A stretch of 64,000 nt of DNA from Candidatus Obscuribacterales bacterium (GCA_020634035.1 JACKCM010000008.1:124001-188000), one strand, 5' to 3'; counted from the first letter of the stretch, positions 8,571 to 16,935 are shown. The notes: generated from the letters alone by a model not told the origin. Translations and numbers: made by a program.

Positions 8571-9743
8571 TCAAGAACGCCGCTGAAAACGCAGCCCTTC
8601 TAGATTGCTTAACTCAGATTCCGGAATCTGCAACCAGAGCGGATTCTGCGAGCGTTGTAGAGTGGCCATCACATGAATCATGTTCTCTCGGCTCATGGCG
8701 GTGCAGCCGGCAGTGGGAACACCGGGACCTTTCCAGACATGGCCGAAGATGGCGCTTCCGCCTTTGTACTGAGCCTGTCCCGGGGGATAGTTCGAGGCGG
8801 TGCGACCGTCGAACATGTCGGCACCGTTGTAGCCCAGCACCAGTCCATATTCATATGGTCCGGAGCGGGCAATAGAGTGGAGATTCTCACGGACGGCATA
8901 GTTGTGGTTGCCGTTGTCTATCCACTGGTTATAATTCTCTGCGGTGCTCACCCATTGCGAGCCCGGTATGATCTGGCGATAGGGTAAAGTGTCGCCTGAT
9001 ACAGCGCCATAATCGGCCAGCTGGGATTCGATGGCGTTATTGTTCTTGAGACCGAAGCCACCTTCAATGGTGAACAGGCCTATCGGCCCGGTGCCGTCGC
9101 CTTCGACTTTGCGACGTCCGTTCACTTTTTCGCTATCGAGCAGGTCGCCATTATCAACCGACCAGGAAAGACCTTTGCGACCGACGTTAACATCTATTCT
9201 CTCGCCGCTGTCGACCCAGGTACCGTCGGCATTTCGGTCATAGATGCGCAGTGTGCCTGTGGTGCTCTCTTTAAATGGAGTGGTCACCACCACCATCTGC
9301 TCATGAATGGCTGGAATGTCCTTTATAGAATTAACCGCGTCGGTCAGGCGGTCTCCGCTGCCTGATTTTGGAAACACCTCTTCCACCTCGCGTGCTTTTT
9401 CAGTCTCTTTCGGGCGTGTATCGGCGGCGGCGCCAGAGCCTGCTTTGGGACCGAAGAAATCGTTGGGATCAAAAGGCGAAGGGGCAGGATTATCTTGAGG
9501 CTTCAGTTCTACATCCGCAGTCCCGGAGCCTGATTTTGGGCCGAAGAATTGATCCGGATCGAAAGGGGCGCTTTGCTCGACGGTGAACTCAAATTTCTGG
9601 CCGGCTTCGGATGCACCTTTGGCAGGCTCAGGCTTCTTGCTTAATTCAAAAATCTCGAAGGCTTTTAAAGAACCAGTGCCGCTATCGGCAACACCGAAGC
9701 TCTTCTTGTTTTCTGAATTGGCTGATTCTGTTTCCCGGTCCAT
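8571..9743 (-). CDS. L,D-transpeptidase (YkuD-like) domain protein
   Basis: This 390-residue protein ends in a YkuD-type catalytic core: FGHVWKGPGVPTAGCTAM gives His335 and Cys347 of the His-x(n)-Gly-Cys signature, preceded by substrate-strand elements such as GDGTGPIGLFTIEGGFG. Enzymes of this fold form 3-3 crosslinks in peptidoglycan or attach proteins to it. The N-terminal 130 residues are low complexity and contain two near-copies of FDP(D/N)xFFGPKxGSG followed by a shorter PKSGSGD. No signal peptide is visible at this start, which is odd for a periplasmic enzyme. Either export uses an unusual route, or the true start or localisation differs. Neighbouring minus-strand genes encode other envelope proteins. 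Confidence 0.75.
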   Translation of the reverse strand: MDRETESANSENKKSFGVADSGTGSLKAFEIFELSKKPEPAKGASEAGQKFEFTVEQSAPFDPDQFFGPKSGSGTADVELKPQDNPAPSPFDPNDFFGPKAGSGAAADTRPKETEKAREVEEVFPKSGSGDRLTDAVNSIKDIPAIHEQMVVVTTPFKESTTGTLRIYDRNADGTWVDSGERIDVNVGRKGLSWSVDNGDLLDSEKVNGRRKVEGDGTGPIGLFTIEGGFGLKNNNAIESQLADYGAVSGDTLPYRQIIPGSQWVSTAENYNQWIDNGNHNYAVRENLHSIARSGPYEYGLVLGYNGADMFDGRTASNYPPGQAQYKGGSAIFGHVWKGPGVPTAGCTAMSRENMIHVMATLQRSQNPLWLQIPESELSNLEGLRFQRRS

Positions 9744-9776
9744 AGATAGTATCTACCCAGAAACCCAGATTCTGCT

Positions 9777-10664
9777 TTACTCCCAACCTTGAGCTTTTTC
9801 CAGATCGGGGCTTGCTTTGGTTACCGGAGCCGATGCTGCAGGGACCGCCTGAGGGGCTGCAACTGCCGGTGTGCTGCTGGAGATGTCCCGAGCCGGTCTG
9901 ATCGACTTGCTTCCGCCGCCGCCGACTTTTTTGATACCGTCTACCAGTCCTTTGCCCAGTTTCTCTACACCTTTGCCGACCGCTTCAACACCGACTACGG
10001 CGCCTTTGCCTACCTTCTCGGCGCCAACGACCGCACCTTTGCCGACCTTGCCGGCGCCTTTGCCGACGGCTTCAACACCGACCACTGCGCCTTTGCCGAC
10101 CTTCTCGGCGCCAACCACGGCACCTTTGCCGACTTTGCCCGCACCTTTACCAACGGTCTCGACACCGACTACGGCGCCTTTGCCGACTTTCTCGGCTCCG
10201 ACTACGGCACCCTTACCGACTTTCTCAGCACCTTTGCCAACACCTTTGCCGACGGTTTCGACGCCGACCACGGCGCCCTTACCGACTTTCTCGGCACCTT
10301 TACCGACCGCTTCGGCTCCAACCACAGCACCCTTGCCGACCTTGCCGGCGCCTTTGCCGACACCTTTGCCGACCGCTCCGACACCTTCTATGGCGCCTTT
10401 ACCGACTGCCTCTACACCTTTGCCCACTGTCTTGGCTGTGTCGGTGACGACGCCATGGTCGTCTTTGAAGCTGTGCTTCTCTTCCGGCACGGCAATCCCT
10501 TCGGCTTTTTCCTCTTCTTTGACCACTTGATCCGGCAGCGGATTAACCTGGGCTGCTTCGGTCTCCGGCAGCGCCGGACGCAGCTCTTGAGCCATACCAG
10601 GCAGCATGAAGCCGACAGTAAGAGTCAGGGCTGTGGCAGCCGAAAGGGGCAGAATCTTGTTCAC
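9777..10664 (-). CDS. Secreted VGKG-repeat protein (7/11-residue amphipathic repeats)
   Basis: The gene starts at a GTG with AGGAGG eight bases upstream. A signal peptide (residues 1-25, ending GMAQE) is followed by an acidic linker. Residues 80-246 consist of 17 consecutive units: twelve of 11 residues (type VGKGAVVGAEK) and five of 7 (type VGKGAGK). Residues 149-235 form three almost identical 29-residue blocks in the order 11-11-7. Hendecad/heptad arrays with regular Lys, Val and Glu resemble the membrane-binding helices of synucleins and LEA proteins, though Gly content is much higher here. A Ser/Ala/Pro-rich tail ends the protein. Function is unknown; lipid surface or envelope stress binding is a guess. 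Confidence 0.75.
   Translation of the reverse strand: MNKILPLSAATALTLTVGFMLPGMAQELRPALPETEAAQVNPLPDQVVKEEEKAEGIAVPEEKHSFKDDHGVVTDTAKTVGKGVEAVGKGAIEGVGAVGKGVGKGAGKVGKGAVVGAEAVGKGAEKVGKGAVVGVETVGKGVGKGAEKVGKGAVVGAEKVGKGAVVGVETVGKGAGKVGKGAVVGAEKVGKGAVVGVEAVGKGAGKVGKGAVVGAEKVGKGAVVGVEAVGKGVEKLGKGLVDGIKKVGGGGSKSIRPARDISSSTPAVAAPQAVPAASAPVTKASPDLEKAQGWE
9927..10427 (-). repeat. Tandem repeat array coding VGKG units, including 3 x 87 bp blocks
   Basis: The DNA encoding residues 80-246 of the repeat protein is a run of 33-bp and 21-bp units. Within it, 9960-10220 is three successive 87-bp blocks of near-identical coding content. Length variation between strains by slippage or recombination is likely. 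The array also keeps other frames open, giving long spurious ORFs on the opposite strand. Confidence 0.85.
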
Positions 10665-10769
10665 AGTTGGAGCCTCCTGGATATGCTTGGCAAAGAACGT
10701 GCGGTAATTTCATTCCGGAGGGTCATTATAAACCGACCCCCGGCAGTTATGACGCCATGTACAGGAGAA

Positions 10770-12050
10770 TTATTTCAGGCTGCGAATCTCTGCATAGAGC
10801 TTATCTGCTTCTTCTGTTCGTTTTACTTTATATAGCGCCCTGGCATATTCTTGTAAGACCTTCTTCAACTCCGGGCTGTTTTCGGTTTTGCTGGTCCGCA
10901 ATTTGGCGGCGGATTCCTCAAAGAGTCCAAAAGCCTTGTCGTTCTCGCCTTTTGTAAAATAAGCTTCGGCAAGCTCAGCTTTAAGAATCGCTTCGTCGGC
11001 AGTGTTTTCTGTCTTTAGAATGGCGGCGGCTTGCTCGAAAGAGCGAGTGGCATTCTCGAAATCATTTATCTTTCTGTAGTTTCTGCCGATATCGGCAAGA
11101 ATCTCGGCTTTCTTGTCCTGGGCTGTGGCTTTCTCCAACCGACCTTTTAAGCTCTCGATCTCGTCTTGAATCTTCCACTTGCGGTCGTTGACCTGATTCT
11201 CGACCTTCTTGCTTACATCAAGAGGCTTCAGGGTGCTGCCGCTGCGGCTCACCTGCCAGTTTGCCTTCTCTAAAGGCTTGCCGTTCCATTGATACTTTTC
11301 CGCCCCACCTTCGGAGGGACCGGCTGCGAACATATATCGCACCGGCAGAATATTGAGACCCTCAGGTAGGTCGCCGTAGGGGGCGGCTCTCATCACAGCC
11401 TGTTTGGCTTTATCGTCCACCACTTCGAATCCCGAAGAGCGAGTCACTTCTACGGTTTTCACCTTGCCTTCTTTATCGAGCACAAAGTTGAGGCTGACAG
11501 TACAGCTCTTGGGTACATCGGGCGGGCTCCAGACATCGCTTACTTTCCGTGCCAGCTCTTGCATATAGGGCTCGGTGTCGACCTTCTCTTGCGGTGCGCC
11601 GGCTCGAATCGCCGCTTTGAATTGGAAAGTGTAGGTCAGATTCAAGCCCGTTTTGAAGCCTGGGGGCATCGGTCCAAAGGGTGCCGCCGATTTGACCCGG
11701 GCGACAGCTTCGGCGTCCAGTTCGGCTATTCCGGATGACTCTTTGACCGTGACGGACTGTAGGGCACCTGTGCCGGTAATGTTGATCATCACCACCACTT
11801 TTGTGTCTTTATCCACCGGAATTTTGTTGGGGGTGGAAGAAATTTTTTCTTGCAGGGTCTGCATGAACTGGTCTTCTGAGACTGCGGGTTTTGCCACAGC
11901 CTTTTTTGCCGGTGGCTTAGCTGCCGGTGCAGCGTTTACCGGCATCGTCGAAATCGACAATGACAATGTCGATATAAATAGCGTCGAGGCCGCCCATTCT
12001 ATAGAAGGCAGGCAAAAGTAACGGTGGGTGCGGTGCTCAGTCTTGGCCAT
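10770..12050 (-). CDS. TPR protein with two TonB C-terminal-like domains
   Basis: A 426-residue protein with a hydrophobic N-terminal segment (about 18-40, ending VNAAPA), then an Ala/Lys/Pro-rich stretch (PPAKKAVAKP) typical of TonB-type periplasmic linkers. Two TonB C-terminal-like modules follow: ITGTGALQSVTVKESSG...LDAEAVARVKSAAPFGPMPPGF and LDKEGKVKTVEVTRSSG...DDKAKQAVMRAAPYGDLPEG. The C-terminal third has TPR-like helix pairs (for example ILADIGRNYRKINDFENA). TonB domains bind outer-membrane partners; here the duplicated domain plus TPRs suggests an envelope adaptor rather than an energy transducer. No ExbB/ExbD genes are nearby. Confidence 0.75.
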   Translation of the reverse strand: MAKTEHRTHRYFCLPSIEWAASTLFISTLSLSISTMPVNAAPAAKPPAKKAVAKPAVSEDQFMQTLQEKISSTPNKIPVDKDTKVVVMINITGTGALQSVTVKESSGIAELDAEAVARVKSAAPFGPMPPGFKTGLNLTYTFQFKAAIRAGAPQEKVDTEPYMQELARKVSDVWSPPDVPKSCTVSLNFVLDKEGKVKTVEVTRSSGFEVVDDKAKQAVMRAAPYGDLPEGLNILPVRYMFAAGPSEGGAEKYQWNGKPLEKANWQVSRSGSTLKPLDVSKKVENQVNDRKWKIQDEIESLKGRLEKATAQDKKAEILADIGRNYRKINDFENATRSFEQAAAILKTENTADEAILKAELAEAYFTKGENDKAFGLFEESAAKLRTSKTENSPELKKVLQEYARALYKVKRTEEADKLYAEIRSLK

Positions 12051-12142
12051 GGTGAACGATAAATCTACAAATAACTGTCTCTGACATCCAGGTATCAGAT
12101 AAGCATAGCAGCATATTATGCTTCGAGCTTTCCGTGGTTCTT

Positions 12143-13624
12143 TTAAGAGTGGATTTGCCCGCTATTGAGAACCAGCGCATAACAACGTCCGGCATGGCTG
12201 GAAGGCAGCAGTCTGCCATTCGAGTCGTAGGCTCGGAGCACGACGGTTTCGCCGCGGTCGGACATGGGGCAGACATAGATCTCGACGCCGCAGGGCTCGC
12301 CGCTCTCGCCAGAGTCTGTGACTAACTGAGCGGTAAACTGATTGGCATAGTTATAGTCGGCCAGGGTCATCTTGCTGGAAGACCCTCTGTCTATGACCTG
12401 CATCAGGCGCGGGTGGGATATGCCCTGGTTCAGCGGATTCTTGAAGCTGGCTCTGTCATCCATAGAGCGAAGCTGCGCCTGGCTGGTCGGATAGCGTCCA
12501 TTAGCCTGGTAATAACTGTTCAGATTGGTTGCCATGGTTCTGAGCGCTTTTGCAGTTTCCAACTCCGGGACACCGGCTTTATAAAGAATAGTGTTCTGGT
12601 CGTCGACCAGTCCATGGCGACTGGTGCGGAATATTTTTTTATTTTCGCCTTCGCTCAGATAGACTTCGCTGCCGCATTTTTCGATACTGACTTTGGCTTC
12701 GATGCCGTTAGAGTAGAGCACCGCTTCTCCTGCTTTTACGATGGTCAGGGATTTGAGTCCGTCGGCTGTGCAGTAAGAGCCAGGCGCCAATGTGCCGGCA
12801 GATGTATCGAGTGCCGCCCGGGCAGAGGAGGCGCCGTCGGCGGTAATGGCGTCACCGCTGGTGATGCTTGATTTGTCGGTCAGTACTCCTGAGAGCATGA
12901 TGCCTACGCATAGAAGAGTCGCTGCCACAAGGGTCAGTCCGGGTCCCAGGCGACGAACCAGAGTCTTGCCGGTGCTATGTGTAAGACCGGGGTCTTCGCC
13001 TCTGTAGAAGTCTCTTATCTCCTGGAAGTTCTTTTGCTGAGCATATGCACCAGAAGCGGTGGAGGCATCTGCGCTTGAAGGTCTGGAGTATCTGACGATT
13101 AGATTCTTGCCTGTATCGAATTGAGAGGCTTGCTCCTGAGCGTCTTCGACATTTTTGATGCGAGCGCTATGTCGCCTGGTGAGAGCATTCAGGCTTTCGG
13201 CGACACTTCTGGTGAAGCGGGATGAGGCACCGAAAGTAGTGCTTGCGTCGTTTAATAGAGATTGATAAAAATTGCAGGCGTCTTGATAGTTGCCGCCGTG
13301 TTCAAGGGCTTTTGCGAATTTGAATTTGATTGAGAGAAGCTCCTCTTGAGAGTAGAGAGCTTCTTTGTCATTGGTGATAAGAACTTGCTGTAAGGAAGTT
13401 ATCACACTGGCGTATTTTTCTTGAGCATAGTTGACATCAGCAAAATCAAGAAGAACATTGCAGGTTTTCAGGCTGCTGGCACCATAGAACTCGACCACGA
13501 AATTGAGATTTTCGCTCAGCAGTTGCTCGGCAGCTTTGAATTCGCCCCGGGCGGCAAGCTCTTTAGCCTTTGCCAGACCTTCGTCTGTAGCTTTCAGTTG
13601 GCGGGTGATATCTTCGAATGCCAC
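12143..13624 (-). CDS. Single-pass membrane protein: TPR N-terminus, pseudopilin-like C-terminus
   Basis: This 493-residue protein starts at a GTG. Residues 1-150 are helical with TPR-like repeats (AKELAARGEFKAAEQLLSE; FKFAKALEHGGNYQDACNFY) and should be cytoplasmic. A single membrane helix lies at about 229-247 (LTLVAATLLCVGIMLSG). The outer part has four or more Cys and a segment (356-390, ending YYQANGRYPTSQAQL) that resembles the helix and loop after the hydrophobic stem of type II pseudopilins such as GspG, but without the prepilin N-terminus. I do not recognise a named family. The secreted unknown encoded at 13643-14497 lies just upstream (18 bases between), so the two are probably one transcript. 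Confidence 0.65.
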   Translation of the reverse strand: MAFEDITRQLKATDEGLAKAKELAARGEFKAAEQLLSENLNFVVEFYGASSLKTCNVLLDFADVNYAQEKYASVITSLQQVLITNDKEALYSQEELLSIKFKFAKALEHGGNYQDACNFYQSLLNDASTTFGASSRFTRSVAESLNALTRRHSARIKNVEDAQEQASQFDTGKNLIVRYSRPSSADASTASGAYAQQKNFQEIRDFYRGEDPGLTHSTGKTLVRRLGPGLTLVAATLLCVGIMLSGVLTDKSSITSGDAITADGASSARAALDTSAGTLAPGSYCTADGLKSLTIVKAGEAVLYSNGIEAKVSIEKCGSEVYLSEGENKKIFRTSRHGLVDDQNTILYKAGVPELETAKALRTMATNLNSYYQANGRYPTSQAQLRSMDDRASFKNPLNQGISHPRLMQVIDRGSSSKMTLADYNYANQFTAQLVTDSGESGEPCGVEIYVCPMSDRGETVVLRAYDSNGRLLPSSHAGRCYALVLNSGQIHS

Positions 13625-13642
13625 TTTCCCGATACTCCGCGT

Positions 13643-14497
13643 TTATCTGTAGGCTCTAGCGTTGGCGGACAATGATCCGGAGAGTGGCGGCAACTGTAGT
13701 TGCTGGCTCAGATACTGGACATTGCCGCTCAGTTCGCCGATGCGACCGGGGTTGTGCTTGGCTGCTCTGGCTATCTCTTCGGTTTTGTTGTAGTAAGCAA
13801 GATAGTTAGTTATGTCCTGACCGCCTTTTTGTAATTCGCTGATGCGCTGGGCGATTCTAAAGCGCTCCAGGCGGAAAGGACCGTTTACGGGAAGGGCGAT
13901 GGTGCCTAGCTCTCGGGCGACGATGTCTTTGACTACCATCTTGAGATAATCGTTGGCAGAGCCGCGAAAATTAGTAGCTGATGAAGGGTTGCTGTTGACT
14001 CTTGATTGGGCTTCTTGCAGAGCATTGACCAGCACTCGGGCAGGCTCTTTCTGGGGGAGAGCAGCGGTGCGCACTGCTTGTTCCAGGCTTTGCATAGGCT
14101 CTGACTCTGCCTTTTTAGCCTGCAGTTTTCTTGCTTTTATATCTTTGACATTGGCGAGCTGGCGGTCGACGCCTTCTTTGAGAGAATTGAGCTTCTTGAG
14201 TGCACCTTCTTGGTCGCCAGCTTCAAAGGCGTTGTCTATCTGAGCCAGGTAGTTGCGCAGGGGCTTCATGCCACCGCCGGACTCTTCTAGTTTGTCCATC
14301 GCTTCCACAACTTCTTGGTGAATGCTTTTATATGAGAGTTCGTCTTCGCTAAGCTCGACATGACCGGCTTCACTGGCTTGAGTGAGCTGGGGGGTGATGG
14401 CGCTGTTGTCAGCGGCGCTGACAGCGCTCACGCCGGTCGTAGAAAGGACGAGGGCGAGGGAGAGATATTTCAGGGCATGGTAAAGCGACGGTTTCAT
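13643..14497 (-). CDS. Secreted helical protein of unknown function
   Basis: The frame begins at a GTG (14506), but the ATG at 14497 begins a classic signal peptide (MKPSLYHALKYLSLALVLS, cleavage near VSAADN), giving 284 residues. The mature protein is mostly helical and rich in Glu, Lys and Gln (for example YKSIHQEVVEAMDKLEESGG and ELQKGGQDITNYLAYYNKTEE), with no Cys and no membrane helix after the signal. It has no recognised domain. It is the first gene of a minus-strand run that continues with the TPR/pseudopilin-like gene 18 bases downstream. Confidence 0.6.
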   Translation of the reverse strand: MKPSLYHALKYLSLALVLSTTGVSAVSAADNSAITPQLTQASEAGHVELSEDELSYKSIHQEVVEAMDKLEESGGGMKPLRNYLAQIDNAFEAGDQEGALKKLNSLKEGVDRQLANVKDIKARKLQAKKAESEPMQSLEQAVRTAALPQKEPARVLVNALQEAQSRVNSNPSSATNFRGSANDYLKMVVKDIVARELGTIALPVNGPFRLERFRIAQRISELQKGGQDITNYLAYYNKTEEIARAAKHNPGRIGELSGNVQYLSQQLQLPPLSGSLSANARAYR

Positions 14498-14683
14498 AGG
14501 GATCACCGGAGGCTAGGGAAGTATTTCGGTTTTGGGATGCCTGGAAAATAGTAAATGGGTTGGACCCGACTTTATTAGACCACCGATTTGTGAATTATTC
14601 GTGGAATGGTTTCAAACCCGGCGATATAATTGTAAAATTGCCTTCAGGCGTGGATTTTAGGGAGTCCGGGCAGGAGATTTACT

Positions 14684-15274
14684 ATGCGTATTTCATTGTT
14701 GATTGCTTTGCTTGTTCTGGGTATTTGCTCAATTTCGGTTGATGCTCGGGAGATTCGTGGCGGAATATCGGTAGAAGAGCAACATCATAATCTGAAGCTT
14801 GAGCAGCAAGAAGCTAAGATGAGCACCGAGGCTGGTGATGATTCCGTCACCAAACAGGGCTCGGTGGTTAAACAGCCAGATTGGATCACCGGCAAAGTCT
14901 ATACCAACGATAGTCTCTATATGTATTCTTACTGGGAGCTATTGCCATTTAATAAGAGATTCAAGTGGGAGATCCCGACCAATAAGAAAACCAATATCAC
15001 CTTCAGTAGTGGCATAGTCAAATACTGGAAGGGATATATGCCCTCGCGTCCAGGCAAAGTGATTTGCGAGCCTATGGAAAAGGGGCAGGAGAAGTTTCGT
15101 TTCTATCACCGTGACAAGCGCGGGCCCCATGGCTATTTTGAAAGGGCCGGAAAGAACAAAGAAGGTTTCTGCCAGTATCGTATATGGTTCGAAGAAGAGG
15201 ATGGAGCTAAAGCTGAGGAGAAATCTGAAGAAAGCTCCGGTGAGAAAGATAGCGATAAAGATGGCGATAGATAA
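14684..15274 (+). CDS. Secreted protein of unknown function with charged C-terminal tail
   Basis: This 196-residue protein has a signal peptide (residues 1-21, ending VDAR), an RBS AGGAG seven bases before its ATG, and a TATAAT at 14625-14630 upstream. The middle is aromatic and Lys-rich (YMYSYWELLPFNKRFKWE; GFCQYRIWFEEEDG) with two Cys. The last 30 residues are almost entirely Glu, Lys, Ser and Asp. No family was recognised. The small collagen-like membrane protein gene begins 23 bases downstream on the same strand. Confidence 0.55.
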   Translation: MRISLLIALLVLGICSISVDAREIRGGISVEEQHHNLKLEQQEAKMSTEAGDDSVTKQGSVVKQPDWITGKVYTNDSLYMYSYWELLPFNKRFKWEIPTNKKTNITFSSGIVKYWKGYMPSRPGKVICEPMEKGQEKFRFYHRDKRGPHGYFERAGKNKEGFCQYRIWFEEEDGAKAEEKSEESSGEKDSDKDGDR

Positions 15275-15297
15275 TTCGGTTCGTTTGAGTGAATCTC

Positions 15298-15573
15298 ATG
15301 AAATTAGAAGGTAAAAATACCTCGGTTGTCTCAGTAGCTTTCGTTATCTTCTTCGTAGCTGCGGCGCTGGGTTTTCTCAGGTTTCAGGCAAGTTTTGATC
15401 TGGGCCCGCCTATAACTGTCAAGTTTGGATCGAAAAGTTCTGAGGGCTCTGTGGGTCCCTATGGCCCGCTTGGACCGGGAGGTCCCAATGGCCCGGGTGG
15501 CCCAATGGGTCCCAATGGTCCCGGTGGCCCGCAAGGTCCGAATGGACCAAATGGCCCTGCTGGACCTGGTTAG
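15298..15573 (+). CDS. Small collagen-like single-pass membrane protein
   Basis: A 91-residue protein from the ATG at 15298 (a GTG at 15289 is the alternative start). Residues about 9-29 form one membrane helix (VVSVAFVIFFVAAALGF). After a short linker the C-terminus is 13 consecutive Gly-X-Y triplets, nearly all Gly-Pro-X (GPYGPLGPGGPNGPGG and on), ending in GPAGPG at the stop. Bacterial collagen-like segments trimerise into a triple helix and usually extend from the cell surface. The array is short for a stable triple helix, and Asn and Gly rather than hydroxyproline-type residues fill the Y positions. Function is unknown. Confidence 0.65.
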   Translation: MKLEGKNTSVVSVAFVIFFVAAALGFLRFQASFDLGPPITVKFGSKSSEGSVGPYGPLGPGGPNGPGGPMGPNGPGGPQGPNGPNGPAGPG

Positions 15574-15606
15574 CAAATGGTTTGATTTTTACTGTCAAAG
15601 TGGCAC

Positions 15607-15918
15607 TCAGGCTAAAATATCGAGCCCTTTTTTATCGACCAAATTTAGCAGCTTCAAGCTAGTTCCATTGGGGCTCTTTTTCCCTTGCTCCCACTGCTGA
15701 ACAGAGCTGGATGTGGTGTTGAGATAGGCTGCAAATACTGCTTGACTGACTTTGTTTCTTCGGCGTAGAAGCTTAATTTGCTCCGGAGTATACTTTCTGA
15801 CTTTTGGTAGGCAAAGAGCGTCGAACTCCCGCATGGTTTGTAAGTCTATAACACCTGCACTATGCAGATCTTTAGCTGTTTCATGAACTGCTTCTAGAAT
15901 GCGATTCTTCTTGCTCAT
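15607..15918 (-). CDS. HTH transcriptional regulator of HigA/NadS antitoxin type, no adjacent toxin
   Basis: 103 residues from the ATG at 15918. The N-terminal half (ILEAVHETAKDLHSAGVIDLQTMREFDALCLP) and C-terminal HTH (YTPEQIKLLRRRNKVSQAVFAAYLNTTSSSVQQWEQG) match the XRE-type antitoxins that pair with RelE/HigB-like toxins (HigA-2/NadS type). Q-A-V-F-A-A-Y-L and S-S-V-Q-Q-W-E-Q-G are the HTH helices. Its usual toxin partner is absent: nothing codes for one in the 70 bases upstream or the 30 bases downstream. It is therefore an orphan antitoxin or a repurposed regulator. Confidence 0.8.
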   Translation of the reverse strand: MSKKNRILEAVHETAKDLHSAGVIDLQTMREFDALCLPKVRKYTPEQIKLLRRRNKVSQAVFAAYLNTTSSSVQQWEQGKKSPNGTSLKLLNLVDKKGLDILA

Positions 15919-16004
15919 TTCCTGCGACCTCAAATTTAATTGATCTCATTCTTAGCGTAGAACCCCCCTGGTTTTGTGGGCGCTTCAGCATTACATTCTA
16001 AGGT

Positions 16005-16904
16005 ATGAAATTCAGTTTGGTATTAGTGGCCTTCTCTACAATCGTTGGTTTGATAGCTGGAGTGTTCTACTTTCCTGTTCGATCTCATTTGCTAATCTGG
16101 CAAAATTTCTGTCTTGCGGGAGATTTGATGGATGAAGGGCGGTACCGTGATAGCCTAGAACTTTTCGATCATATCCTTCGTGAAGAACCCGATATGGCAA
16201 TCGCCATTGCTAACCGAGCAATCGCTAAGTATGAGGTGGGAGATGCTAAAGGCGCTCTCGCGGACTATGACCGAGCATTGAAGATTCAACCTTCGAATCG
16301 GGAAATCTTGAGAGATAGAGCGGTCACTAGAGAGTCTTTGGGAGATCTTTCCGGGGCATTGGAAGATTGGAATAGGCTGGTCCAACTTGCACCCCGAGAT
16401 AGTTATGCGTTCTATGGTCGAGGTCATTGCCGAGAAAGTCTAGGCAACGAGAAAGGGGCTATCGAAGACTATGAGGAAGCGATTCGGTTGGATCCAGCTA
16501 ACTGCTTTGTTTTGACCGCACGCGCCAACTATCGATTTGATCATGGAGATTTTGAAGGTTCGATGCAGGACTATGGAAGCGCTATAAGGTCGAATTCATC
16601 CCTTGCTCATGCGTACTATAACAGAGGGTGTTGCCTGGCTGAAATGAAGAATCTGGATGCGGCGCTGGCAGATTTTCGTAAGACTGTTGAGATAAAGTCG
16701 GATCACAGTGCGGCTTGGGGAAAATTAGCTTCAATTCTTGCCGAAAAAGGGCAATACAAATCGGCCTTGGTGGCGGCAAGGAAAAGTTTAGATCTAGAGC
16801 CGGATTTGCATTCTCTAGTTGGTGGCGAAATCAGATGGGGGTACAAACCGGATATCGCCGGCAGAAAGGATCTTTGTAGTAGGCTTGAACAAGCTCTCCG
16901 GTGA
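16005..16904 (+). CDS. Membrane-anchored TPR protein
   Basis: This 299-residue protein has one N-terminal hydrophobic segment (residues 3-25, LVLVAFSTIVGLIAGVFYF) acting as signal anchor, followed by six or seven TPR units with strong consensus (AIANRAIAKYEVGDAKGALADYDRAL; AYYNRGCCLAEMKNLDAALADF). The TPRs probably lie in the periplasm. Coding sequence is less GC-rich than the TPR genes at 3.3 kb. A hairpin at 16936-16950 lies between its stop and the convergent HigA stop. Partners are unknown. Confidence 0.8.
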   Translation: MKFSLVLVAFSTIVGLIAGVFYFPVRSHLLIWQNFCLAGDLMDEGRYRDSLELFDHILREEPDMAIAIANRAIAKYEVGDAKGALADYDRALKIQPSNREILRDRAVTRESLGDLSGALEDWNRLVQLAPRDSYAFYGRGHCRESLGNEKGAIEDYEEAIRLDPANCFVLTARANYRFDHGDFEGSMQDYGSAIRSNSSLAHAYYNRGCCLAEMKNLDAALADFRKTVEIKSDHSAAWGKLASILAEKGQYKSALVAARKSLDLEPDLHSLVGGEIRWGYKPDIAGRKDLCSRLEQALR

Positions 16905-16935
16905 GTAAATCCAGTTTGGGTGCATTTATACCTTT

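Noticed and set aside
9871..10530. Plus-strand ORF rich in Pro/Thr/Leu
   Set aside because: Another frame of the same repeat array, with no RBS and artefactual low complexity.
9789..10835. Long plus-strand ORF opposite the VGKG-repeat gene
   Set aside because: It is a shadow of the repetitive minus-strand gene; the repeats keep opposite frames open. The minus-strand frame has a signal peptide, an RBS and regular repeats.
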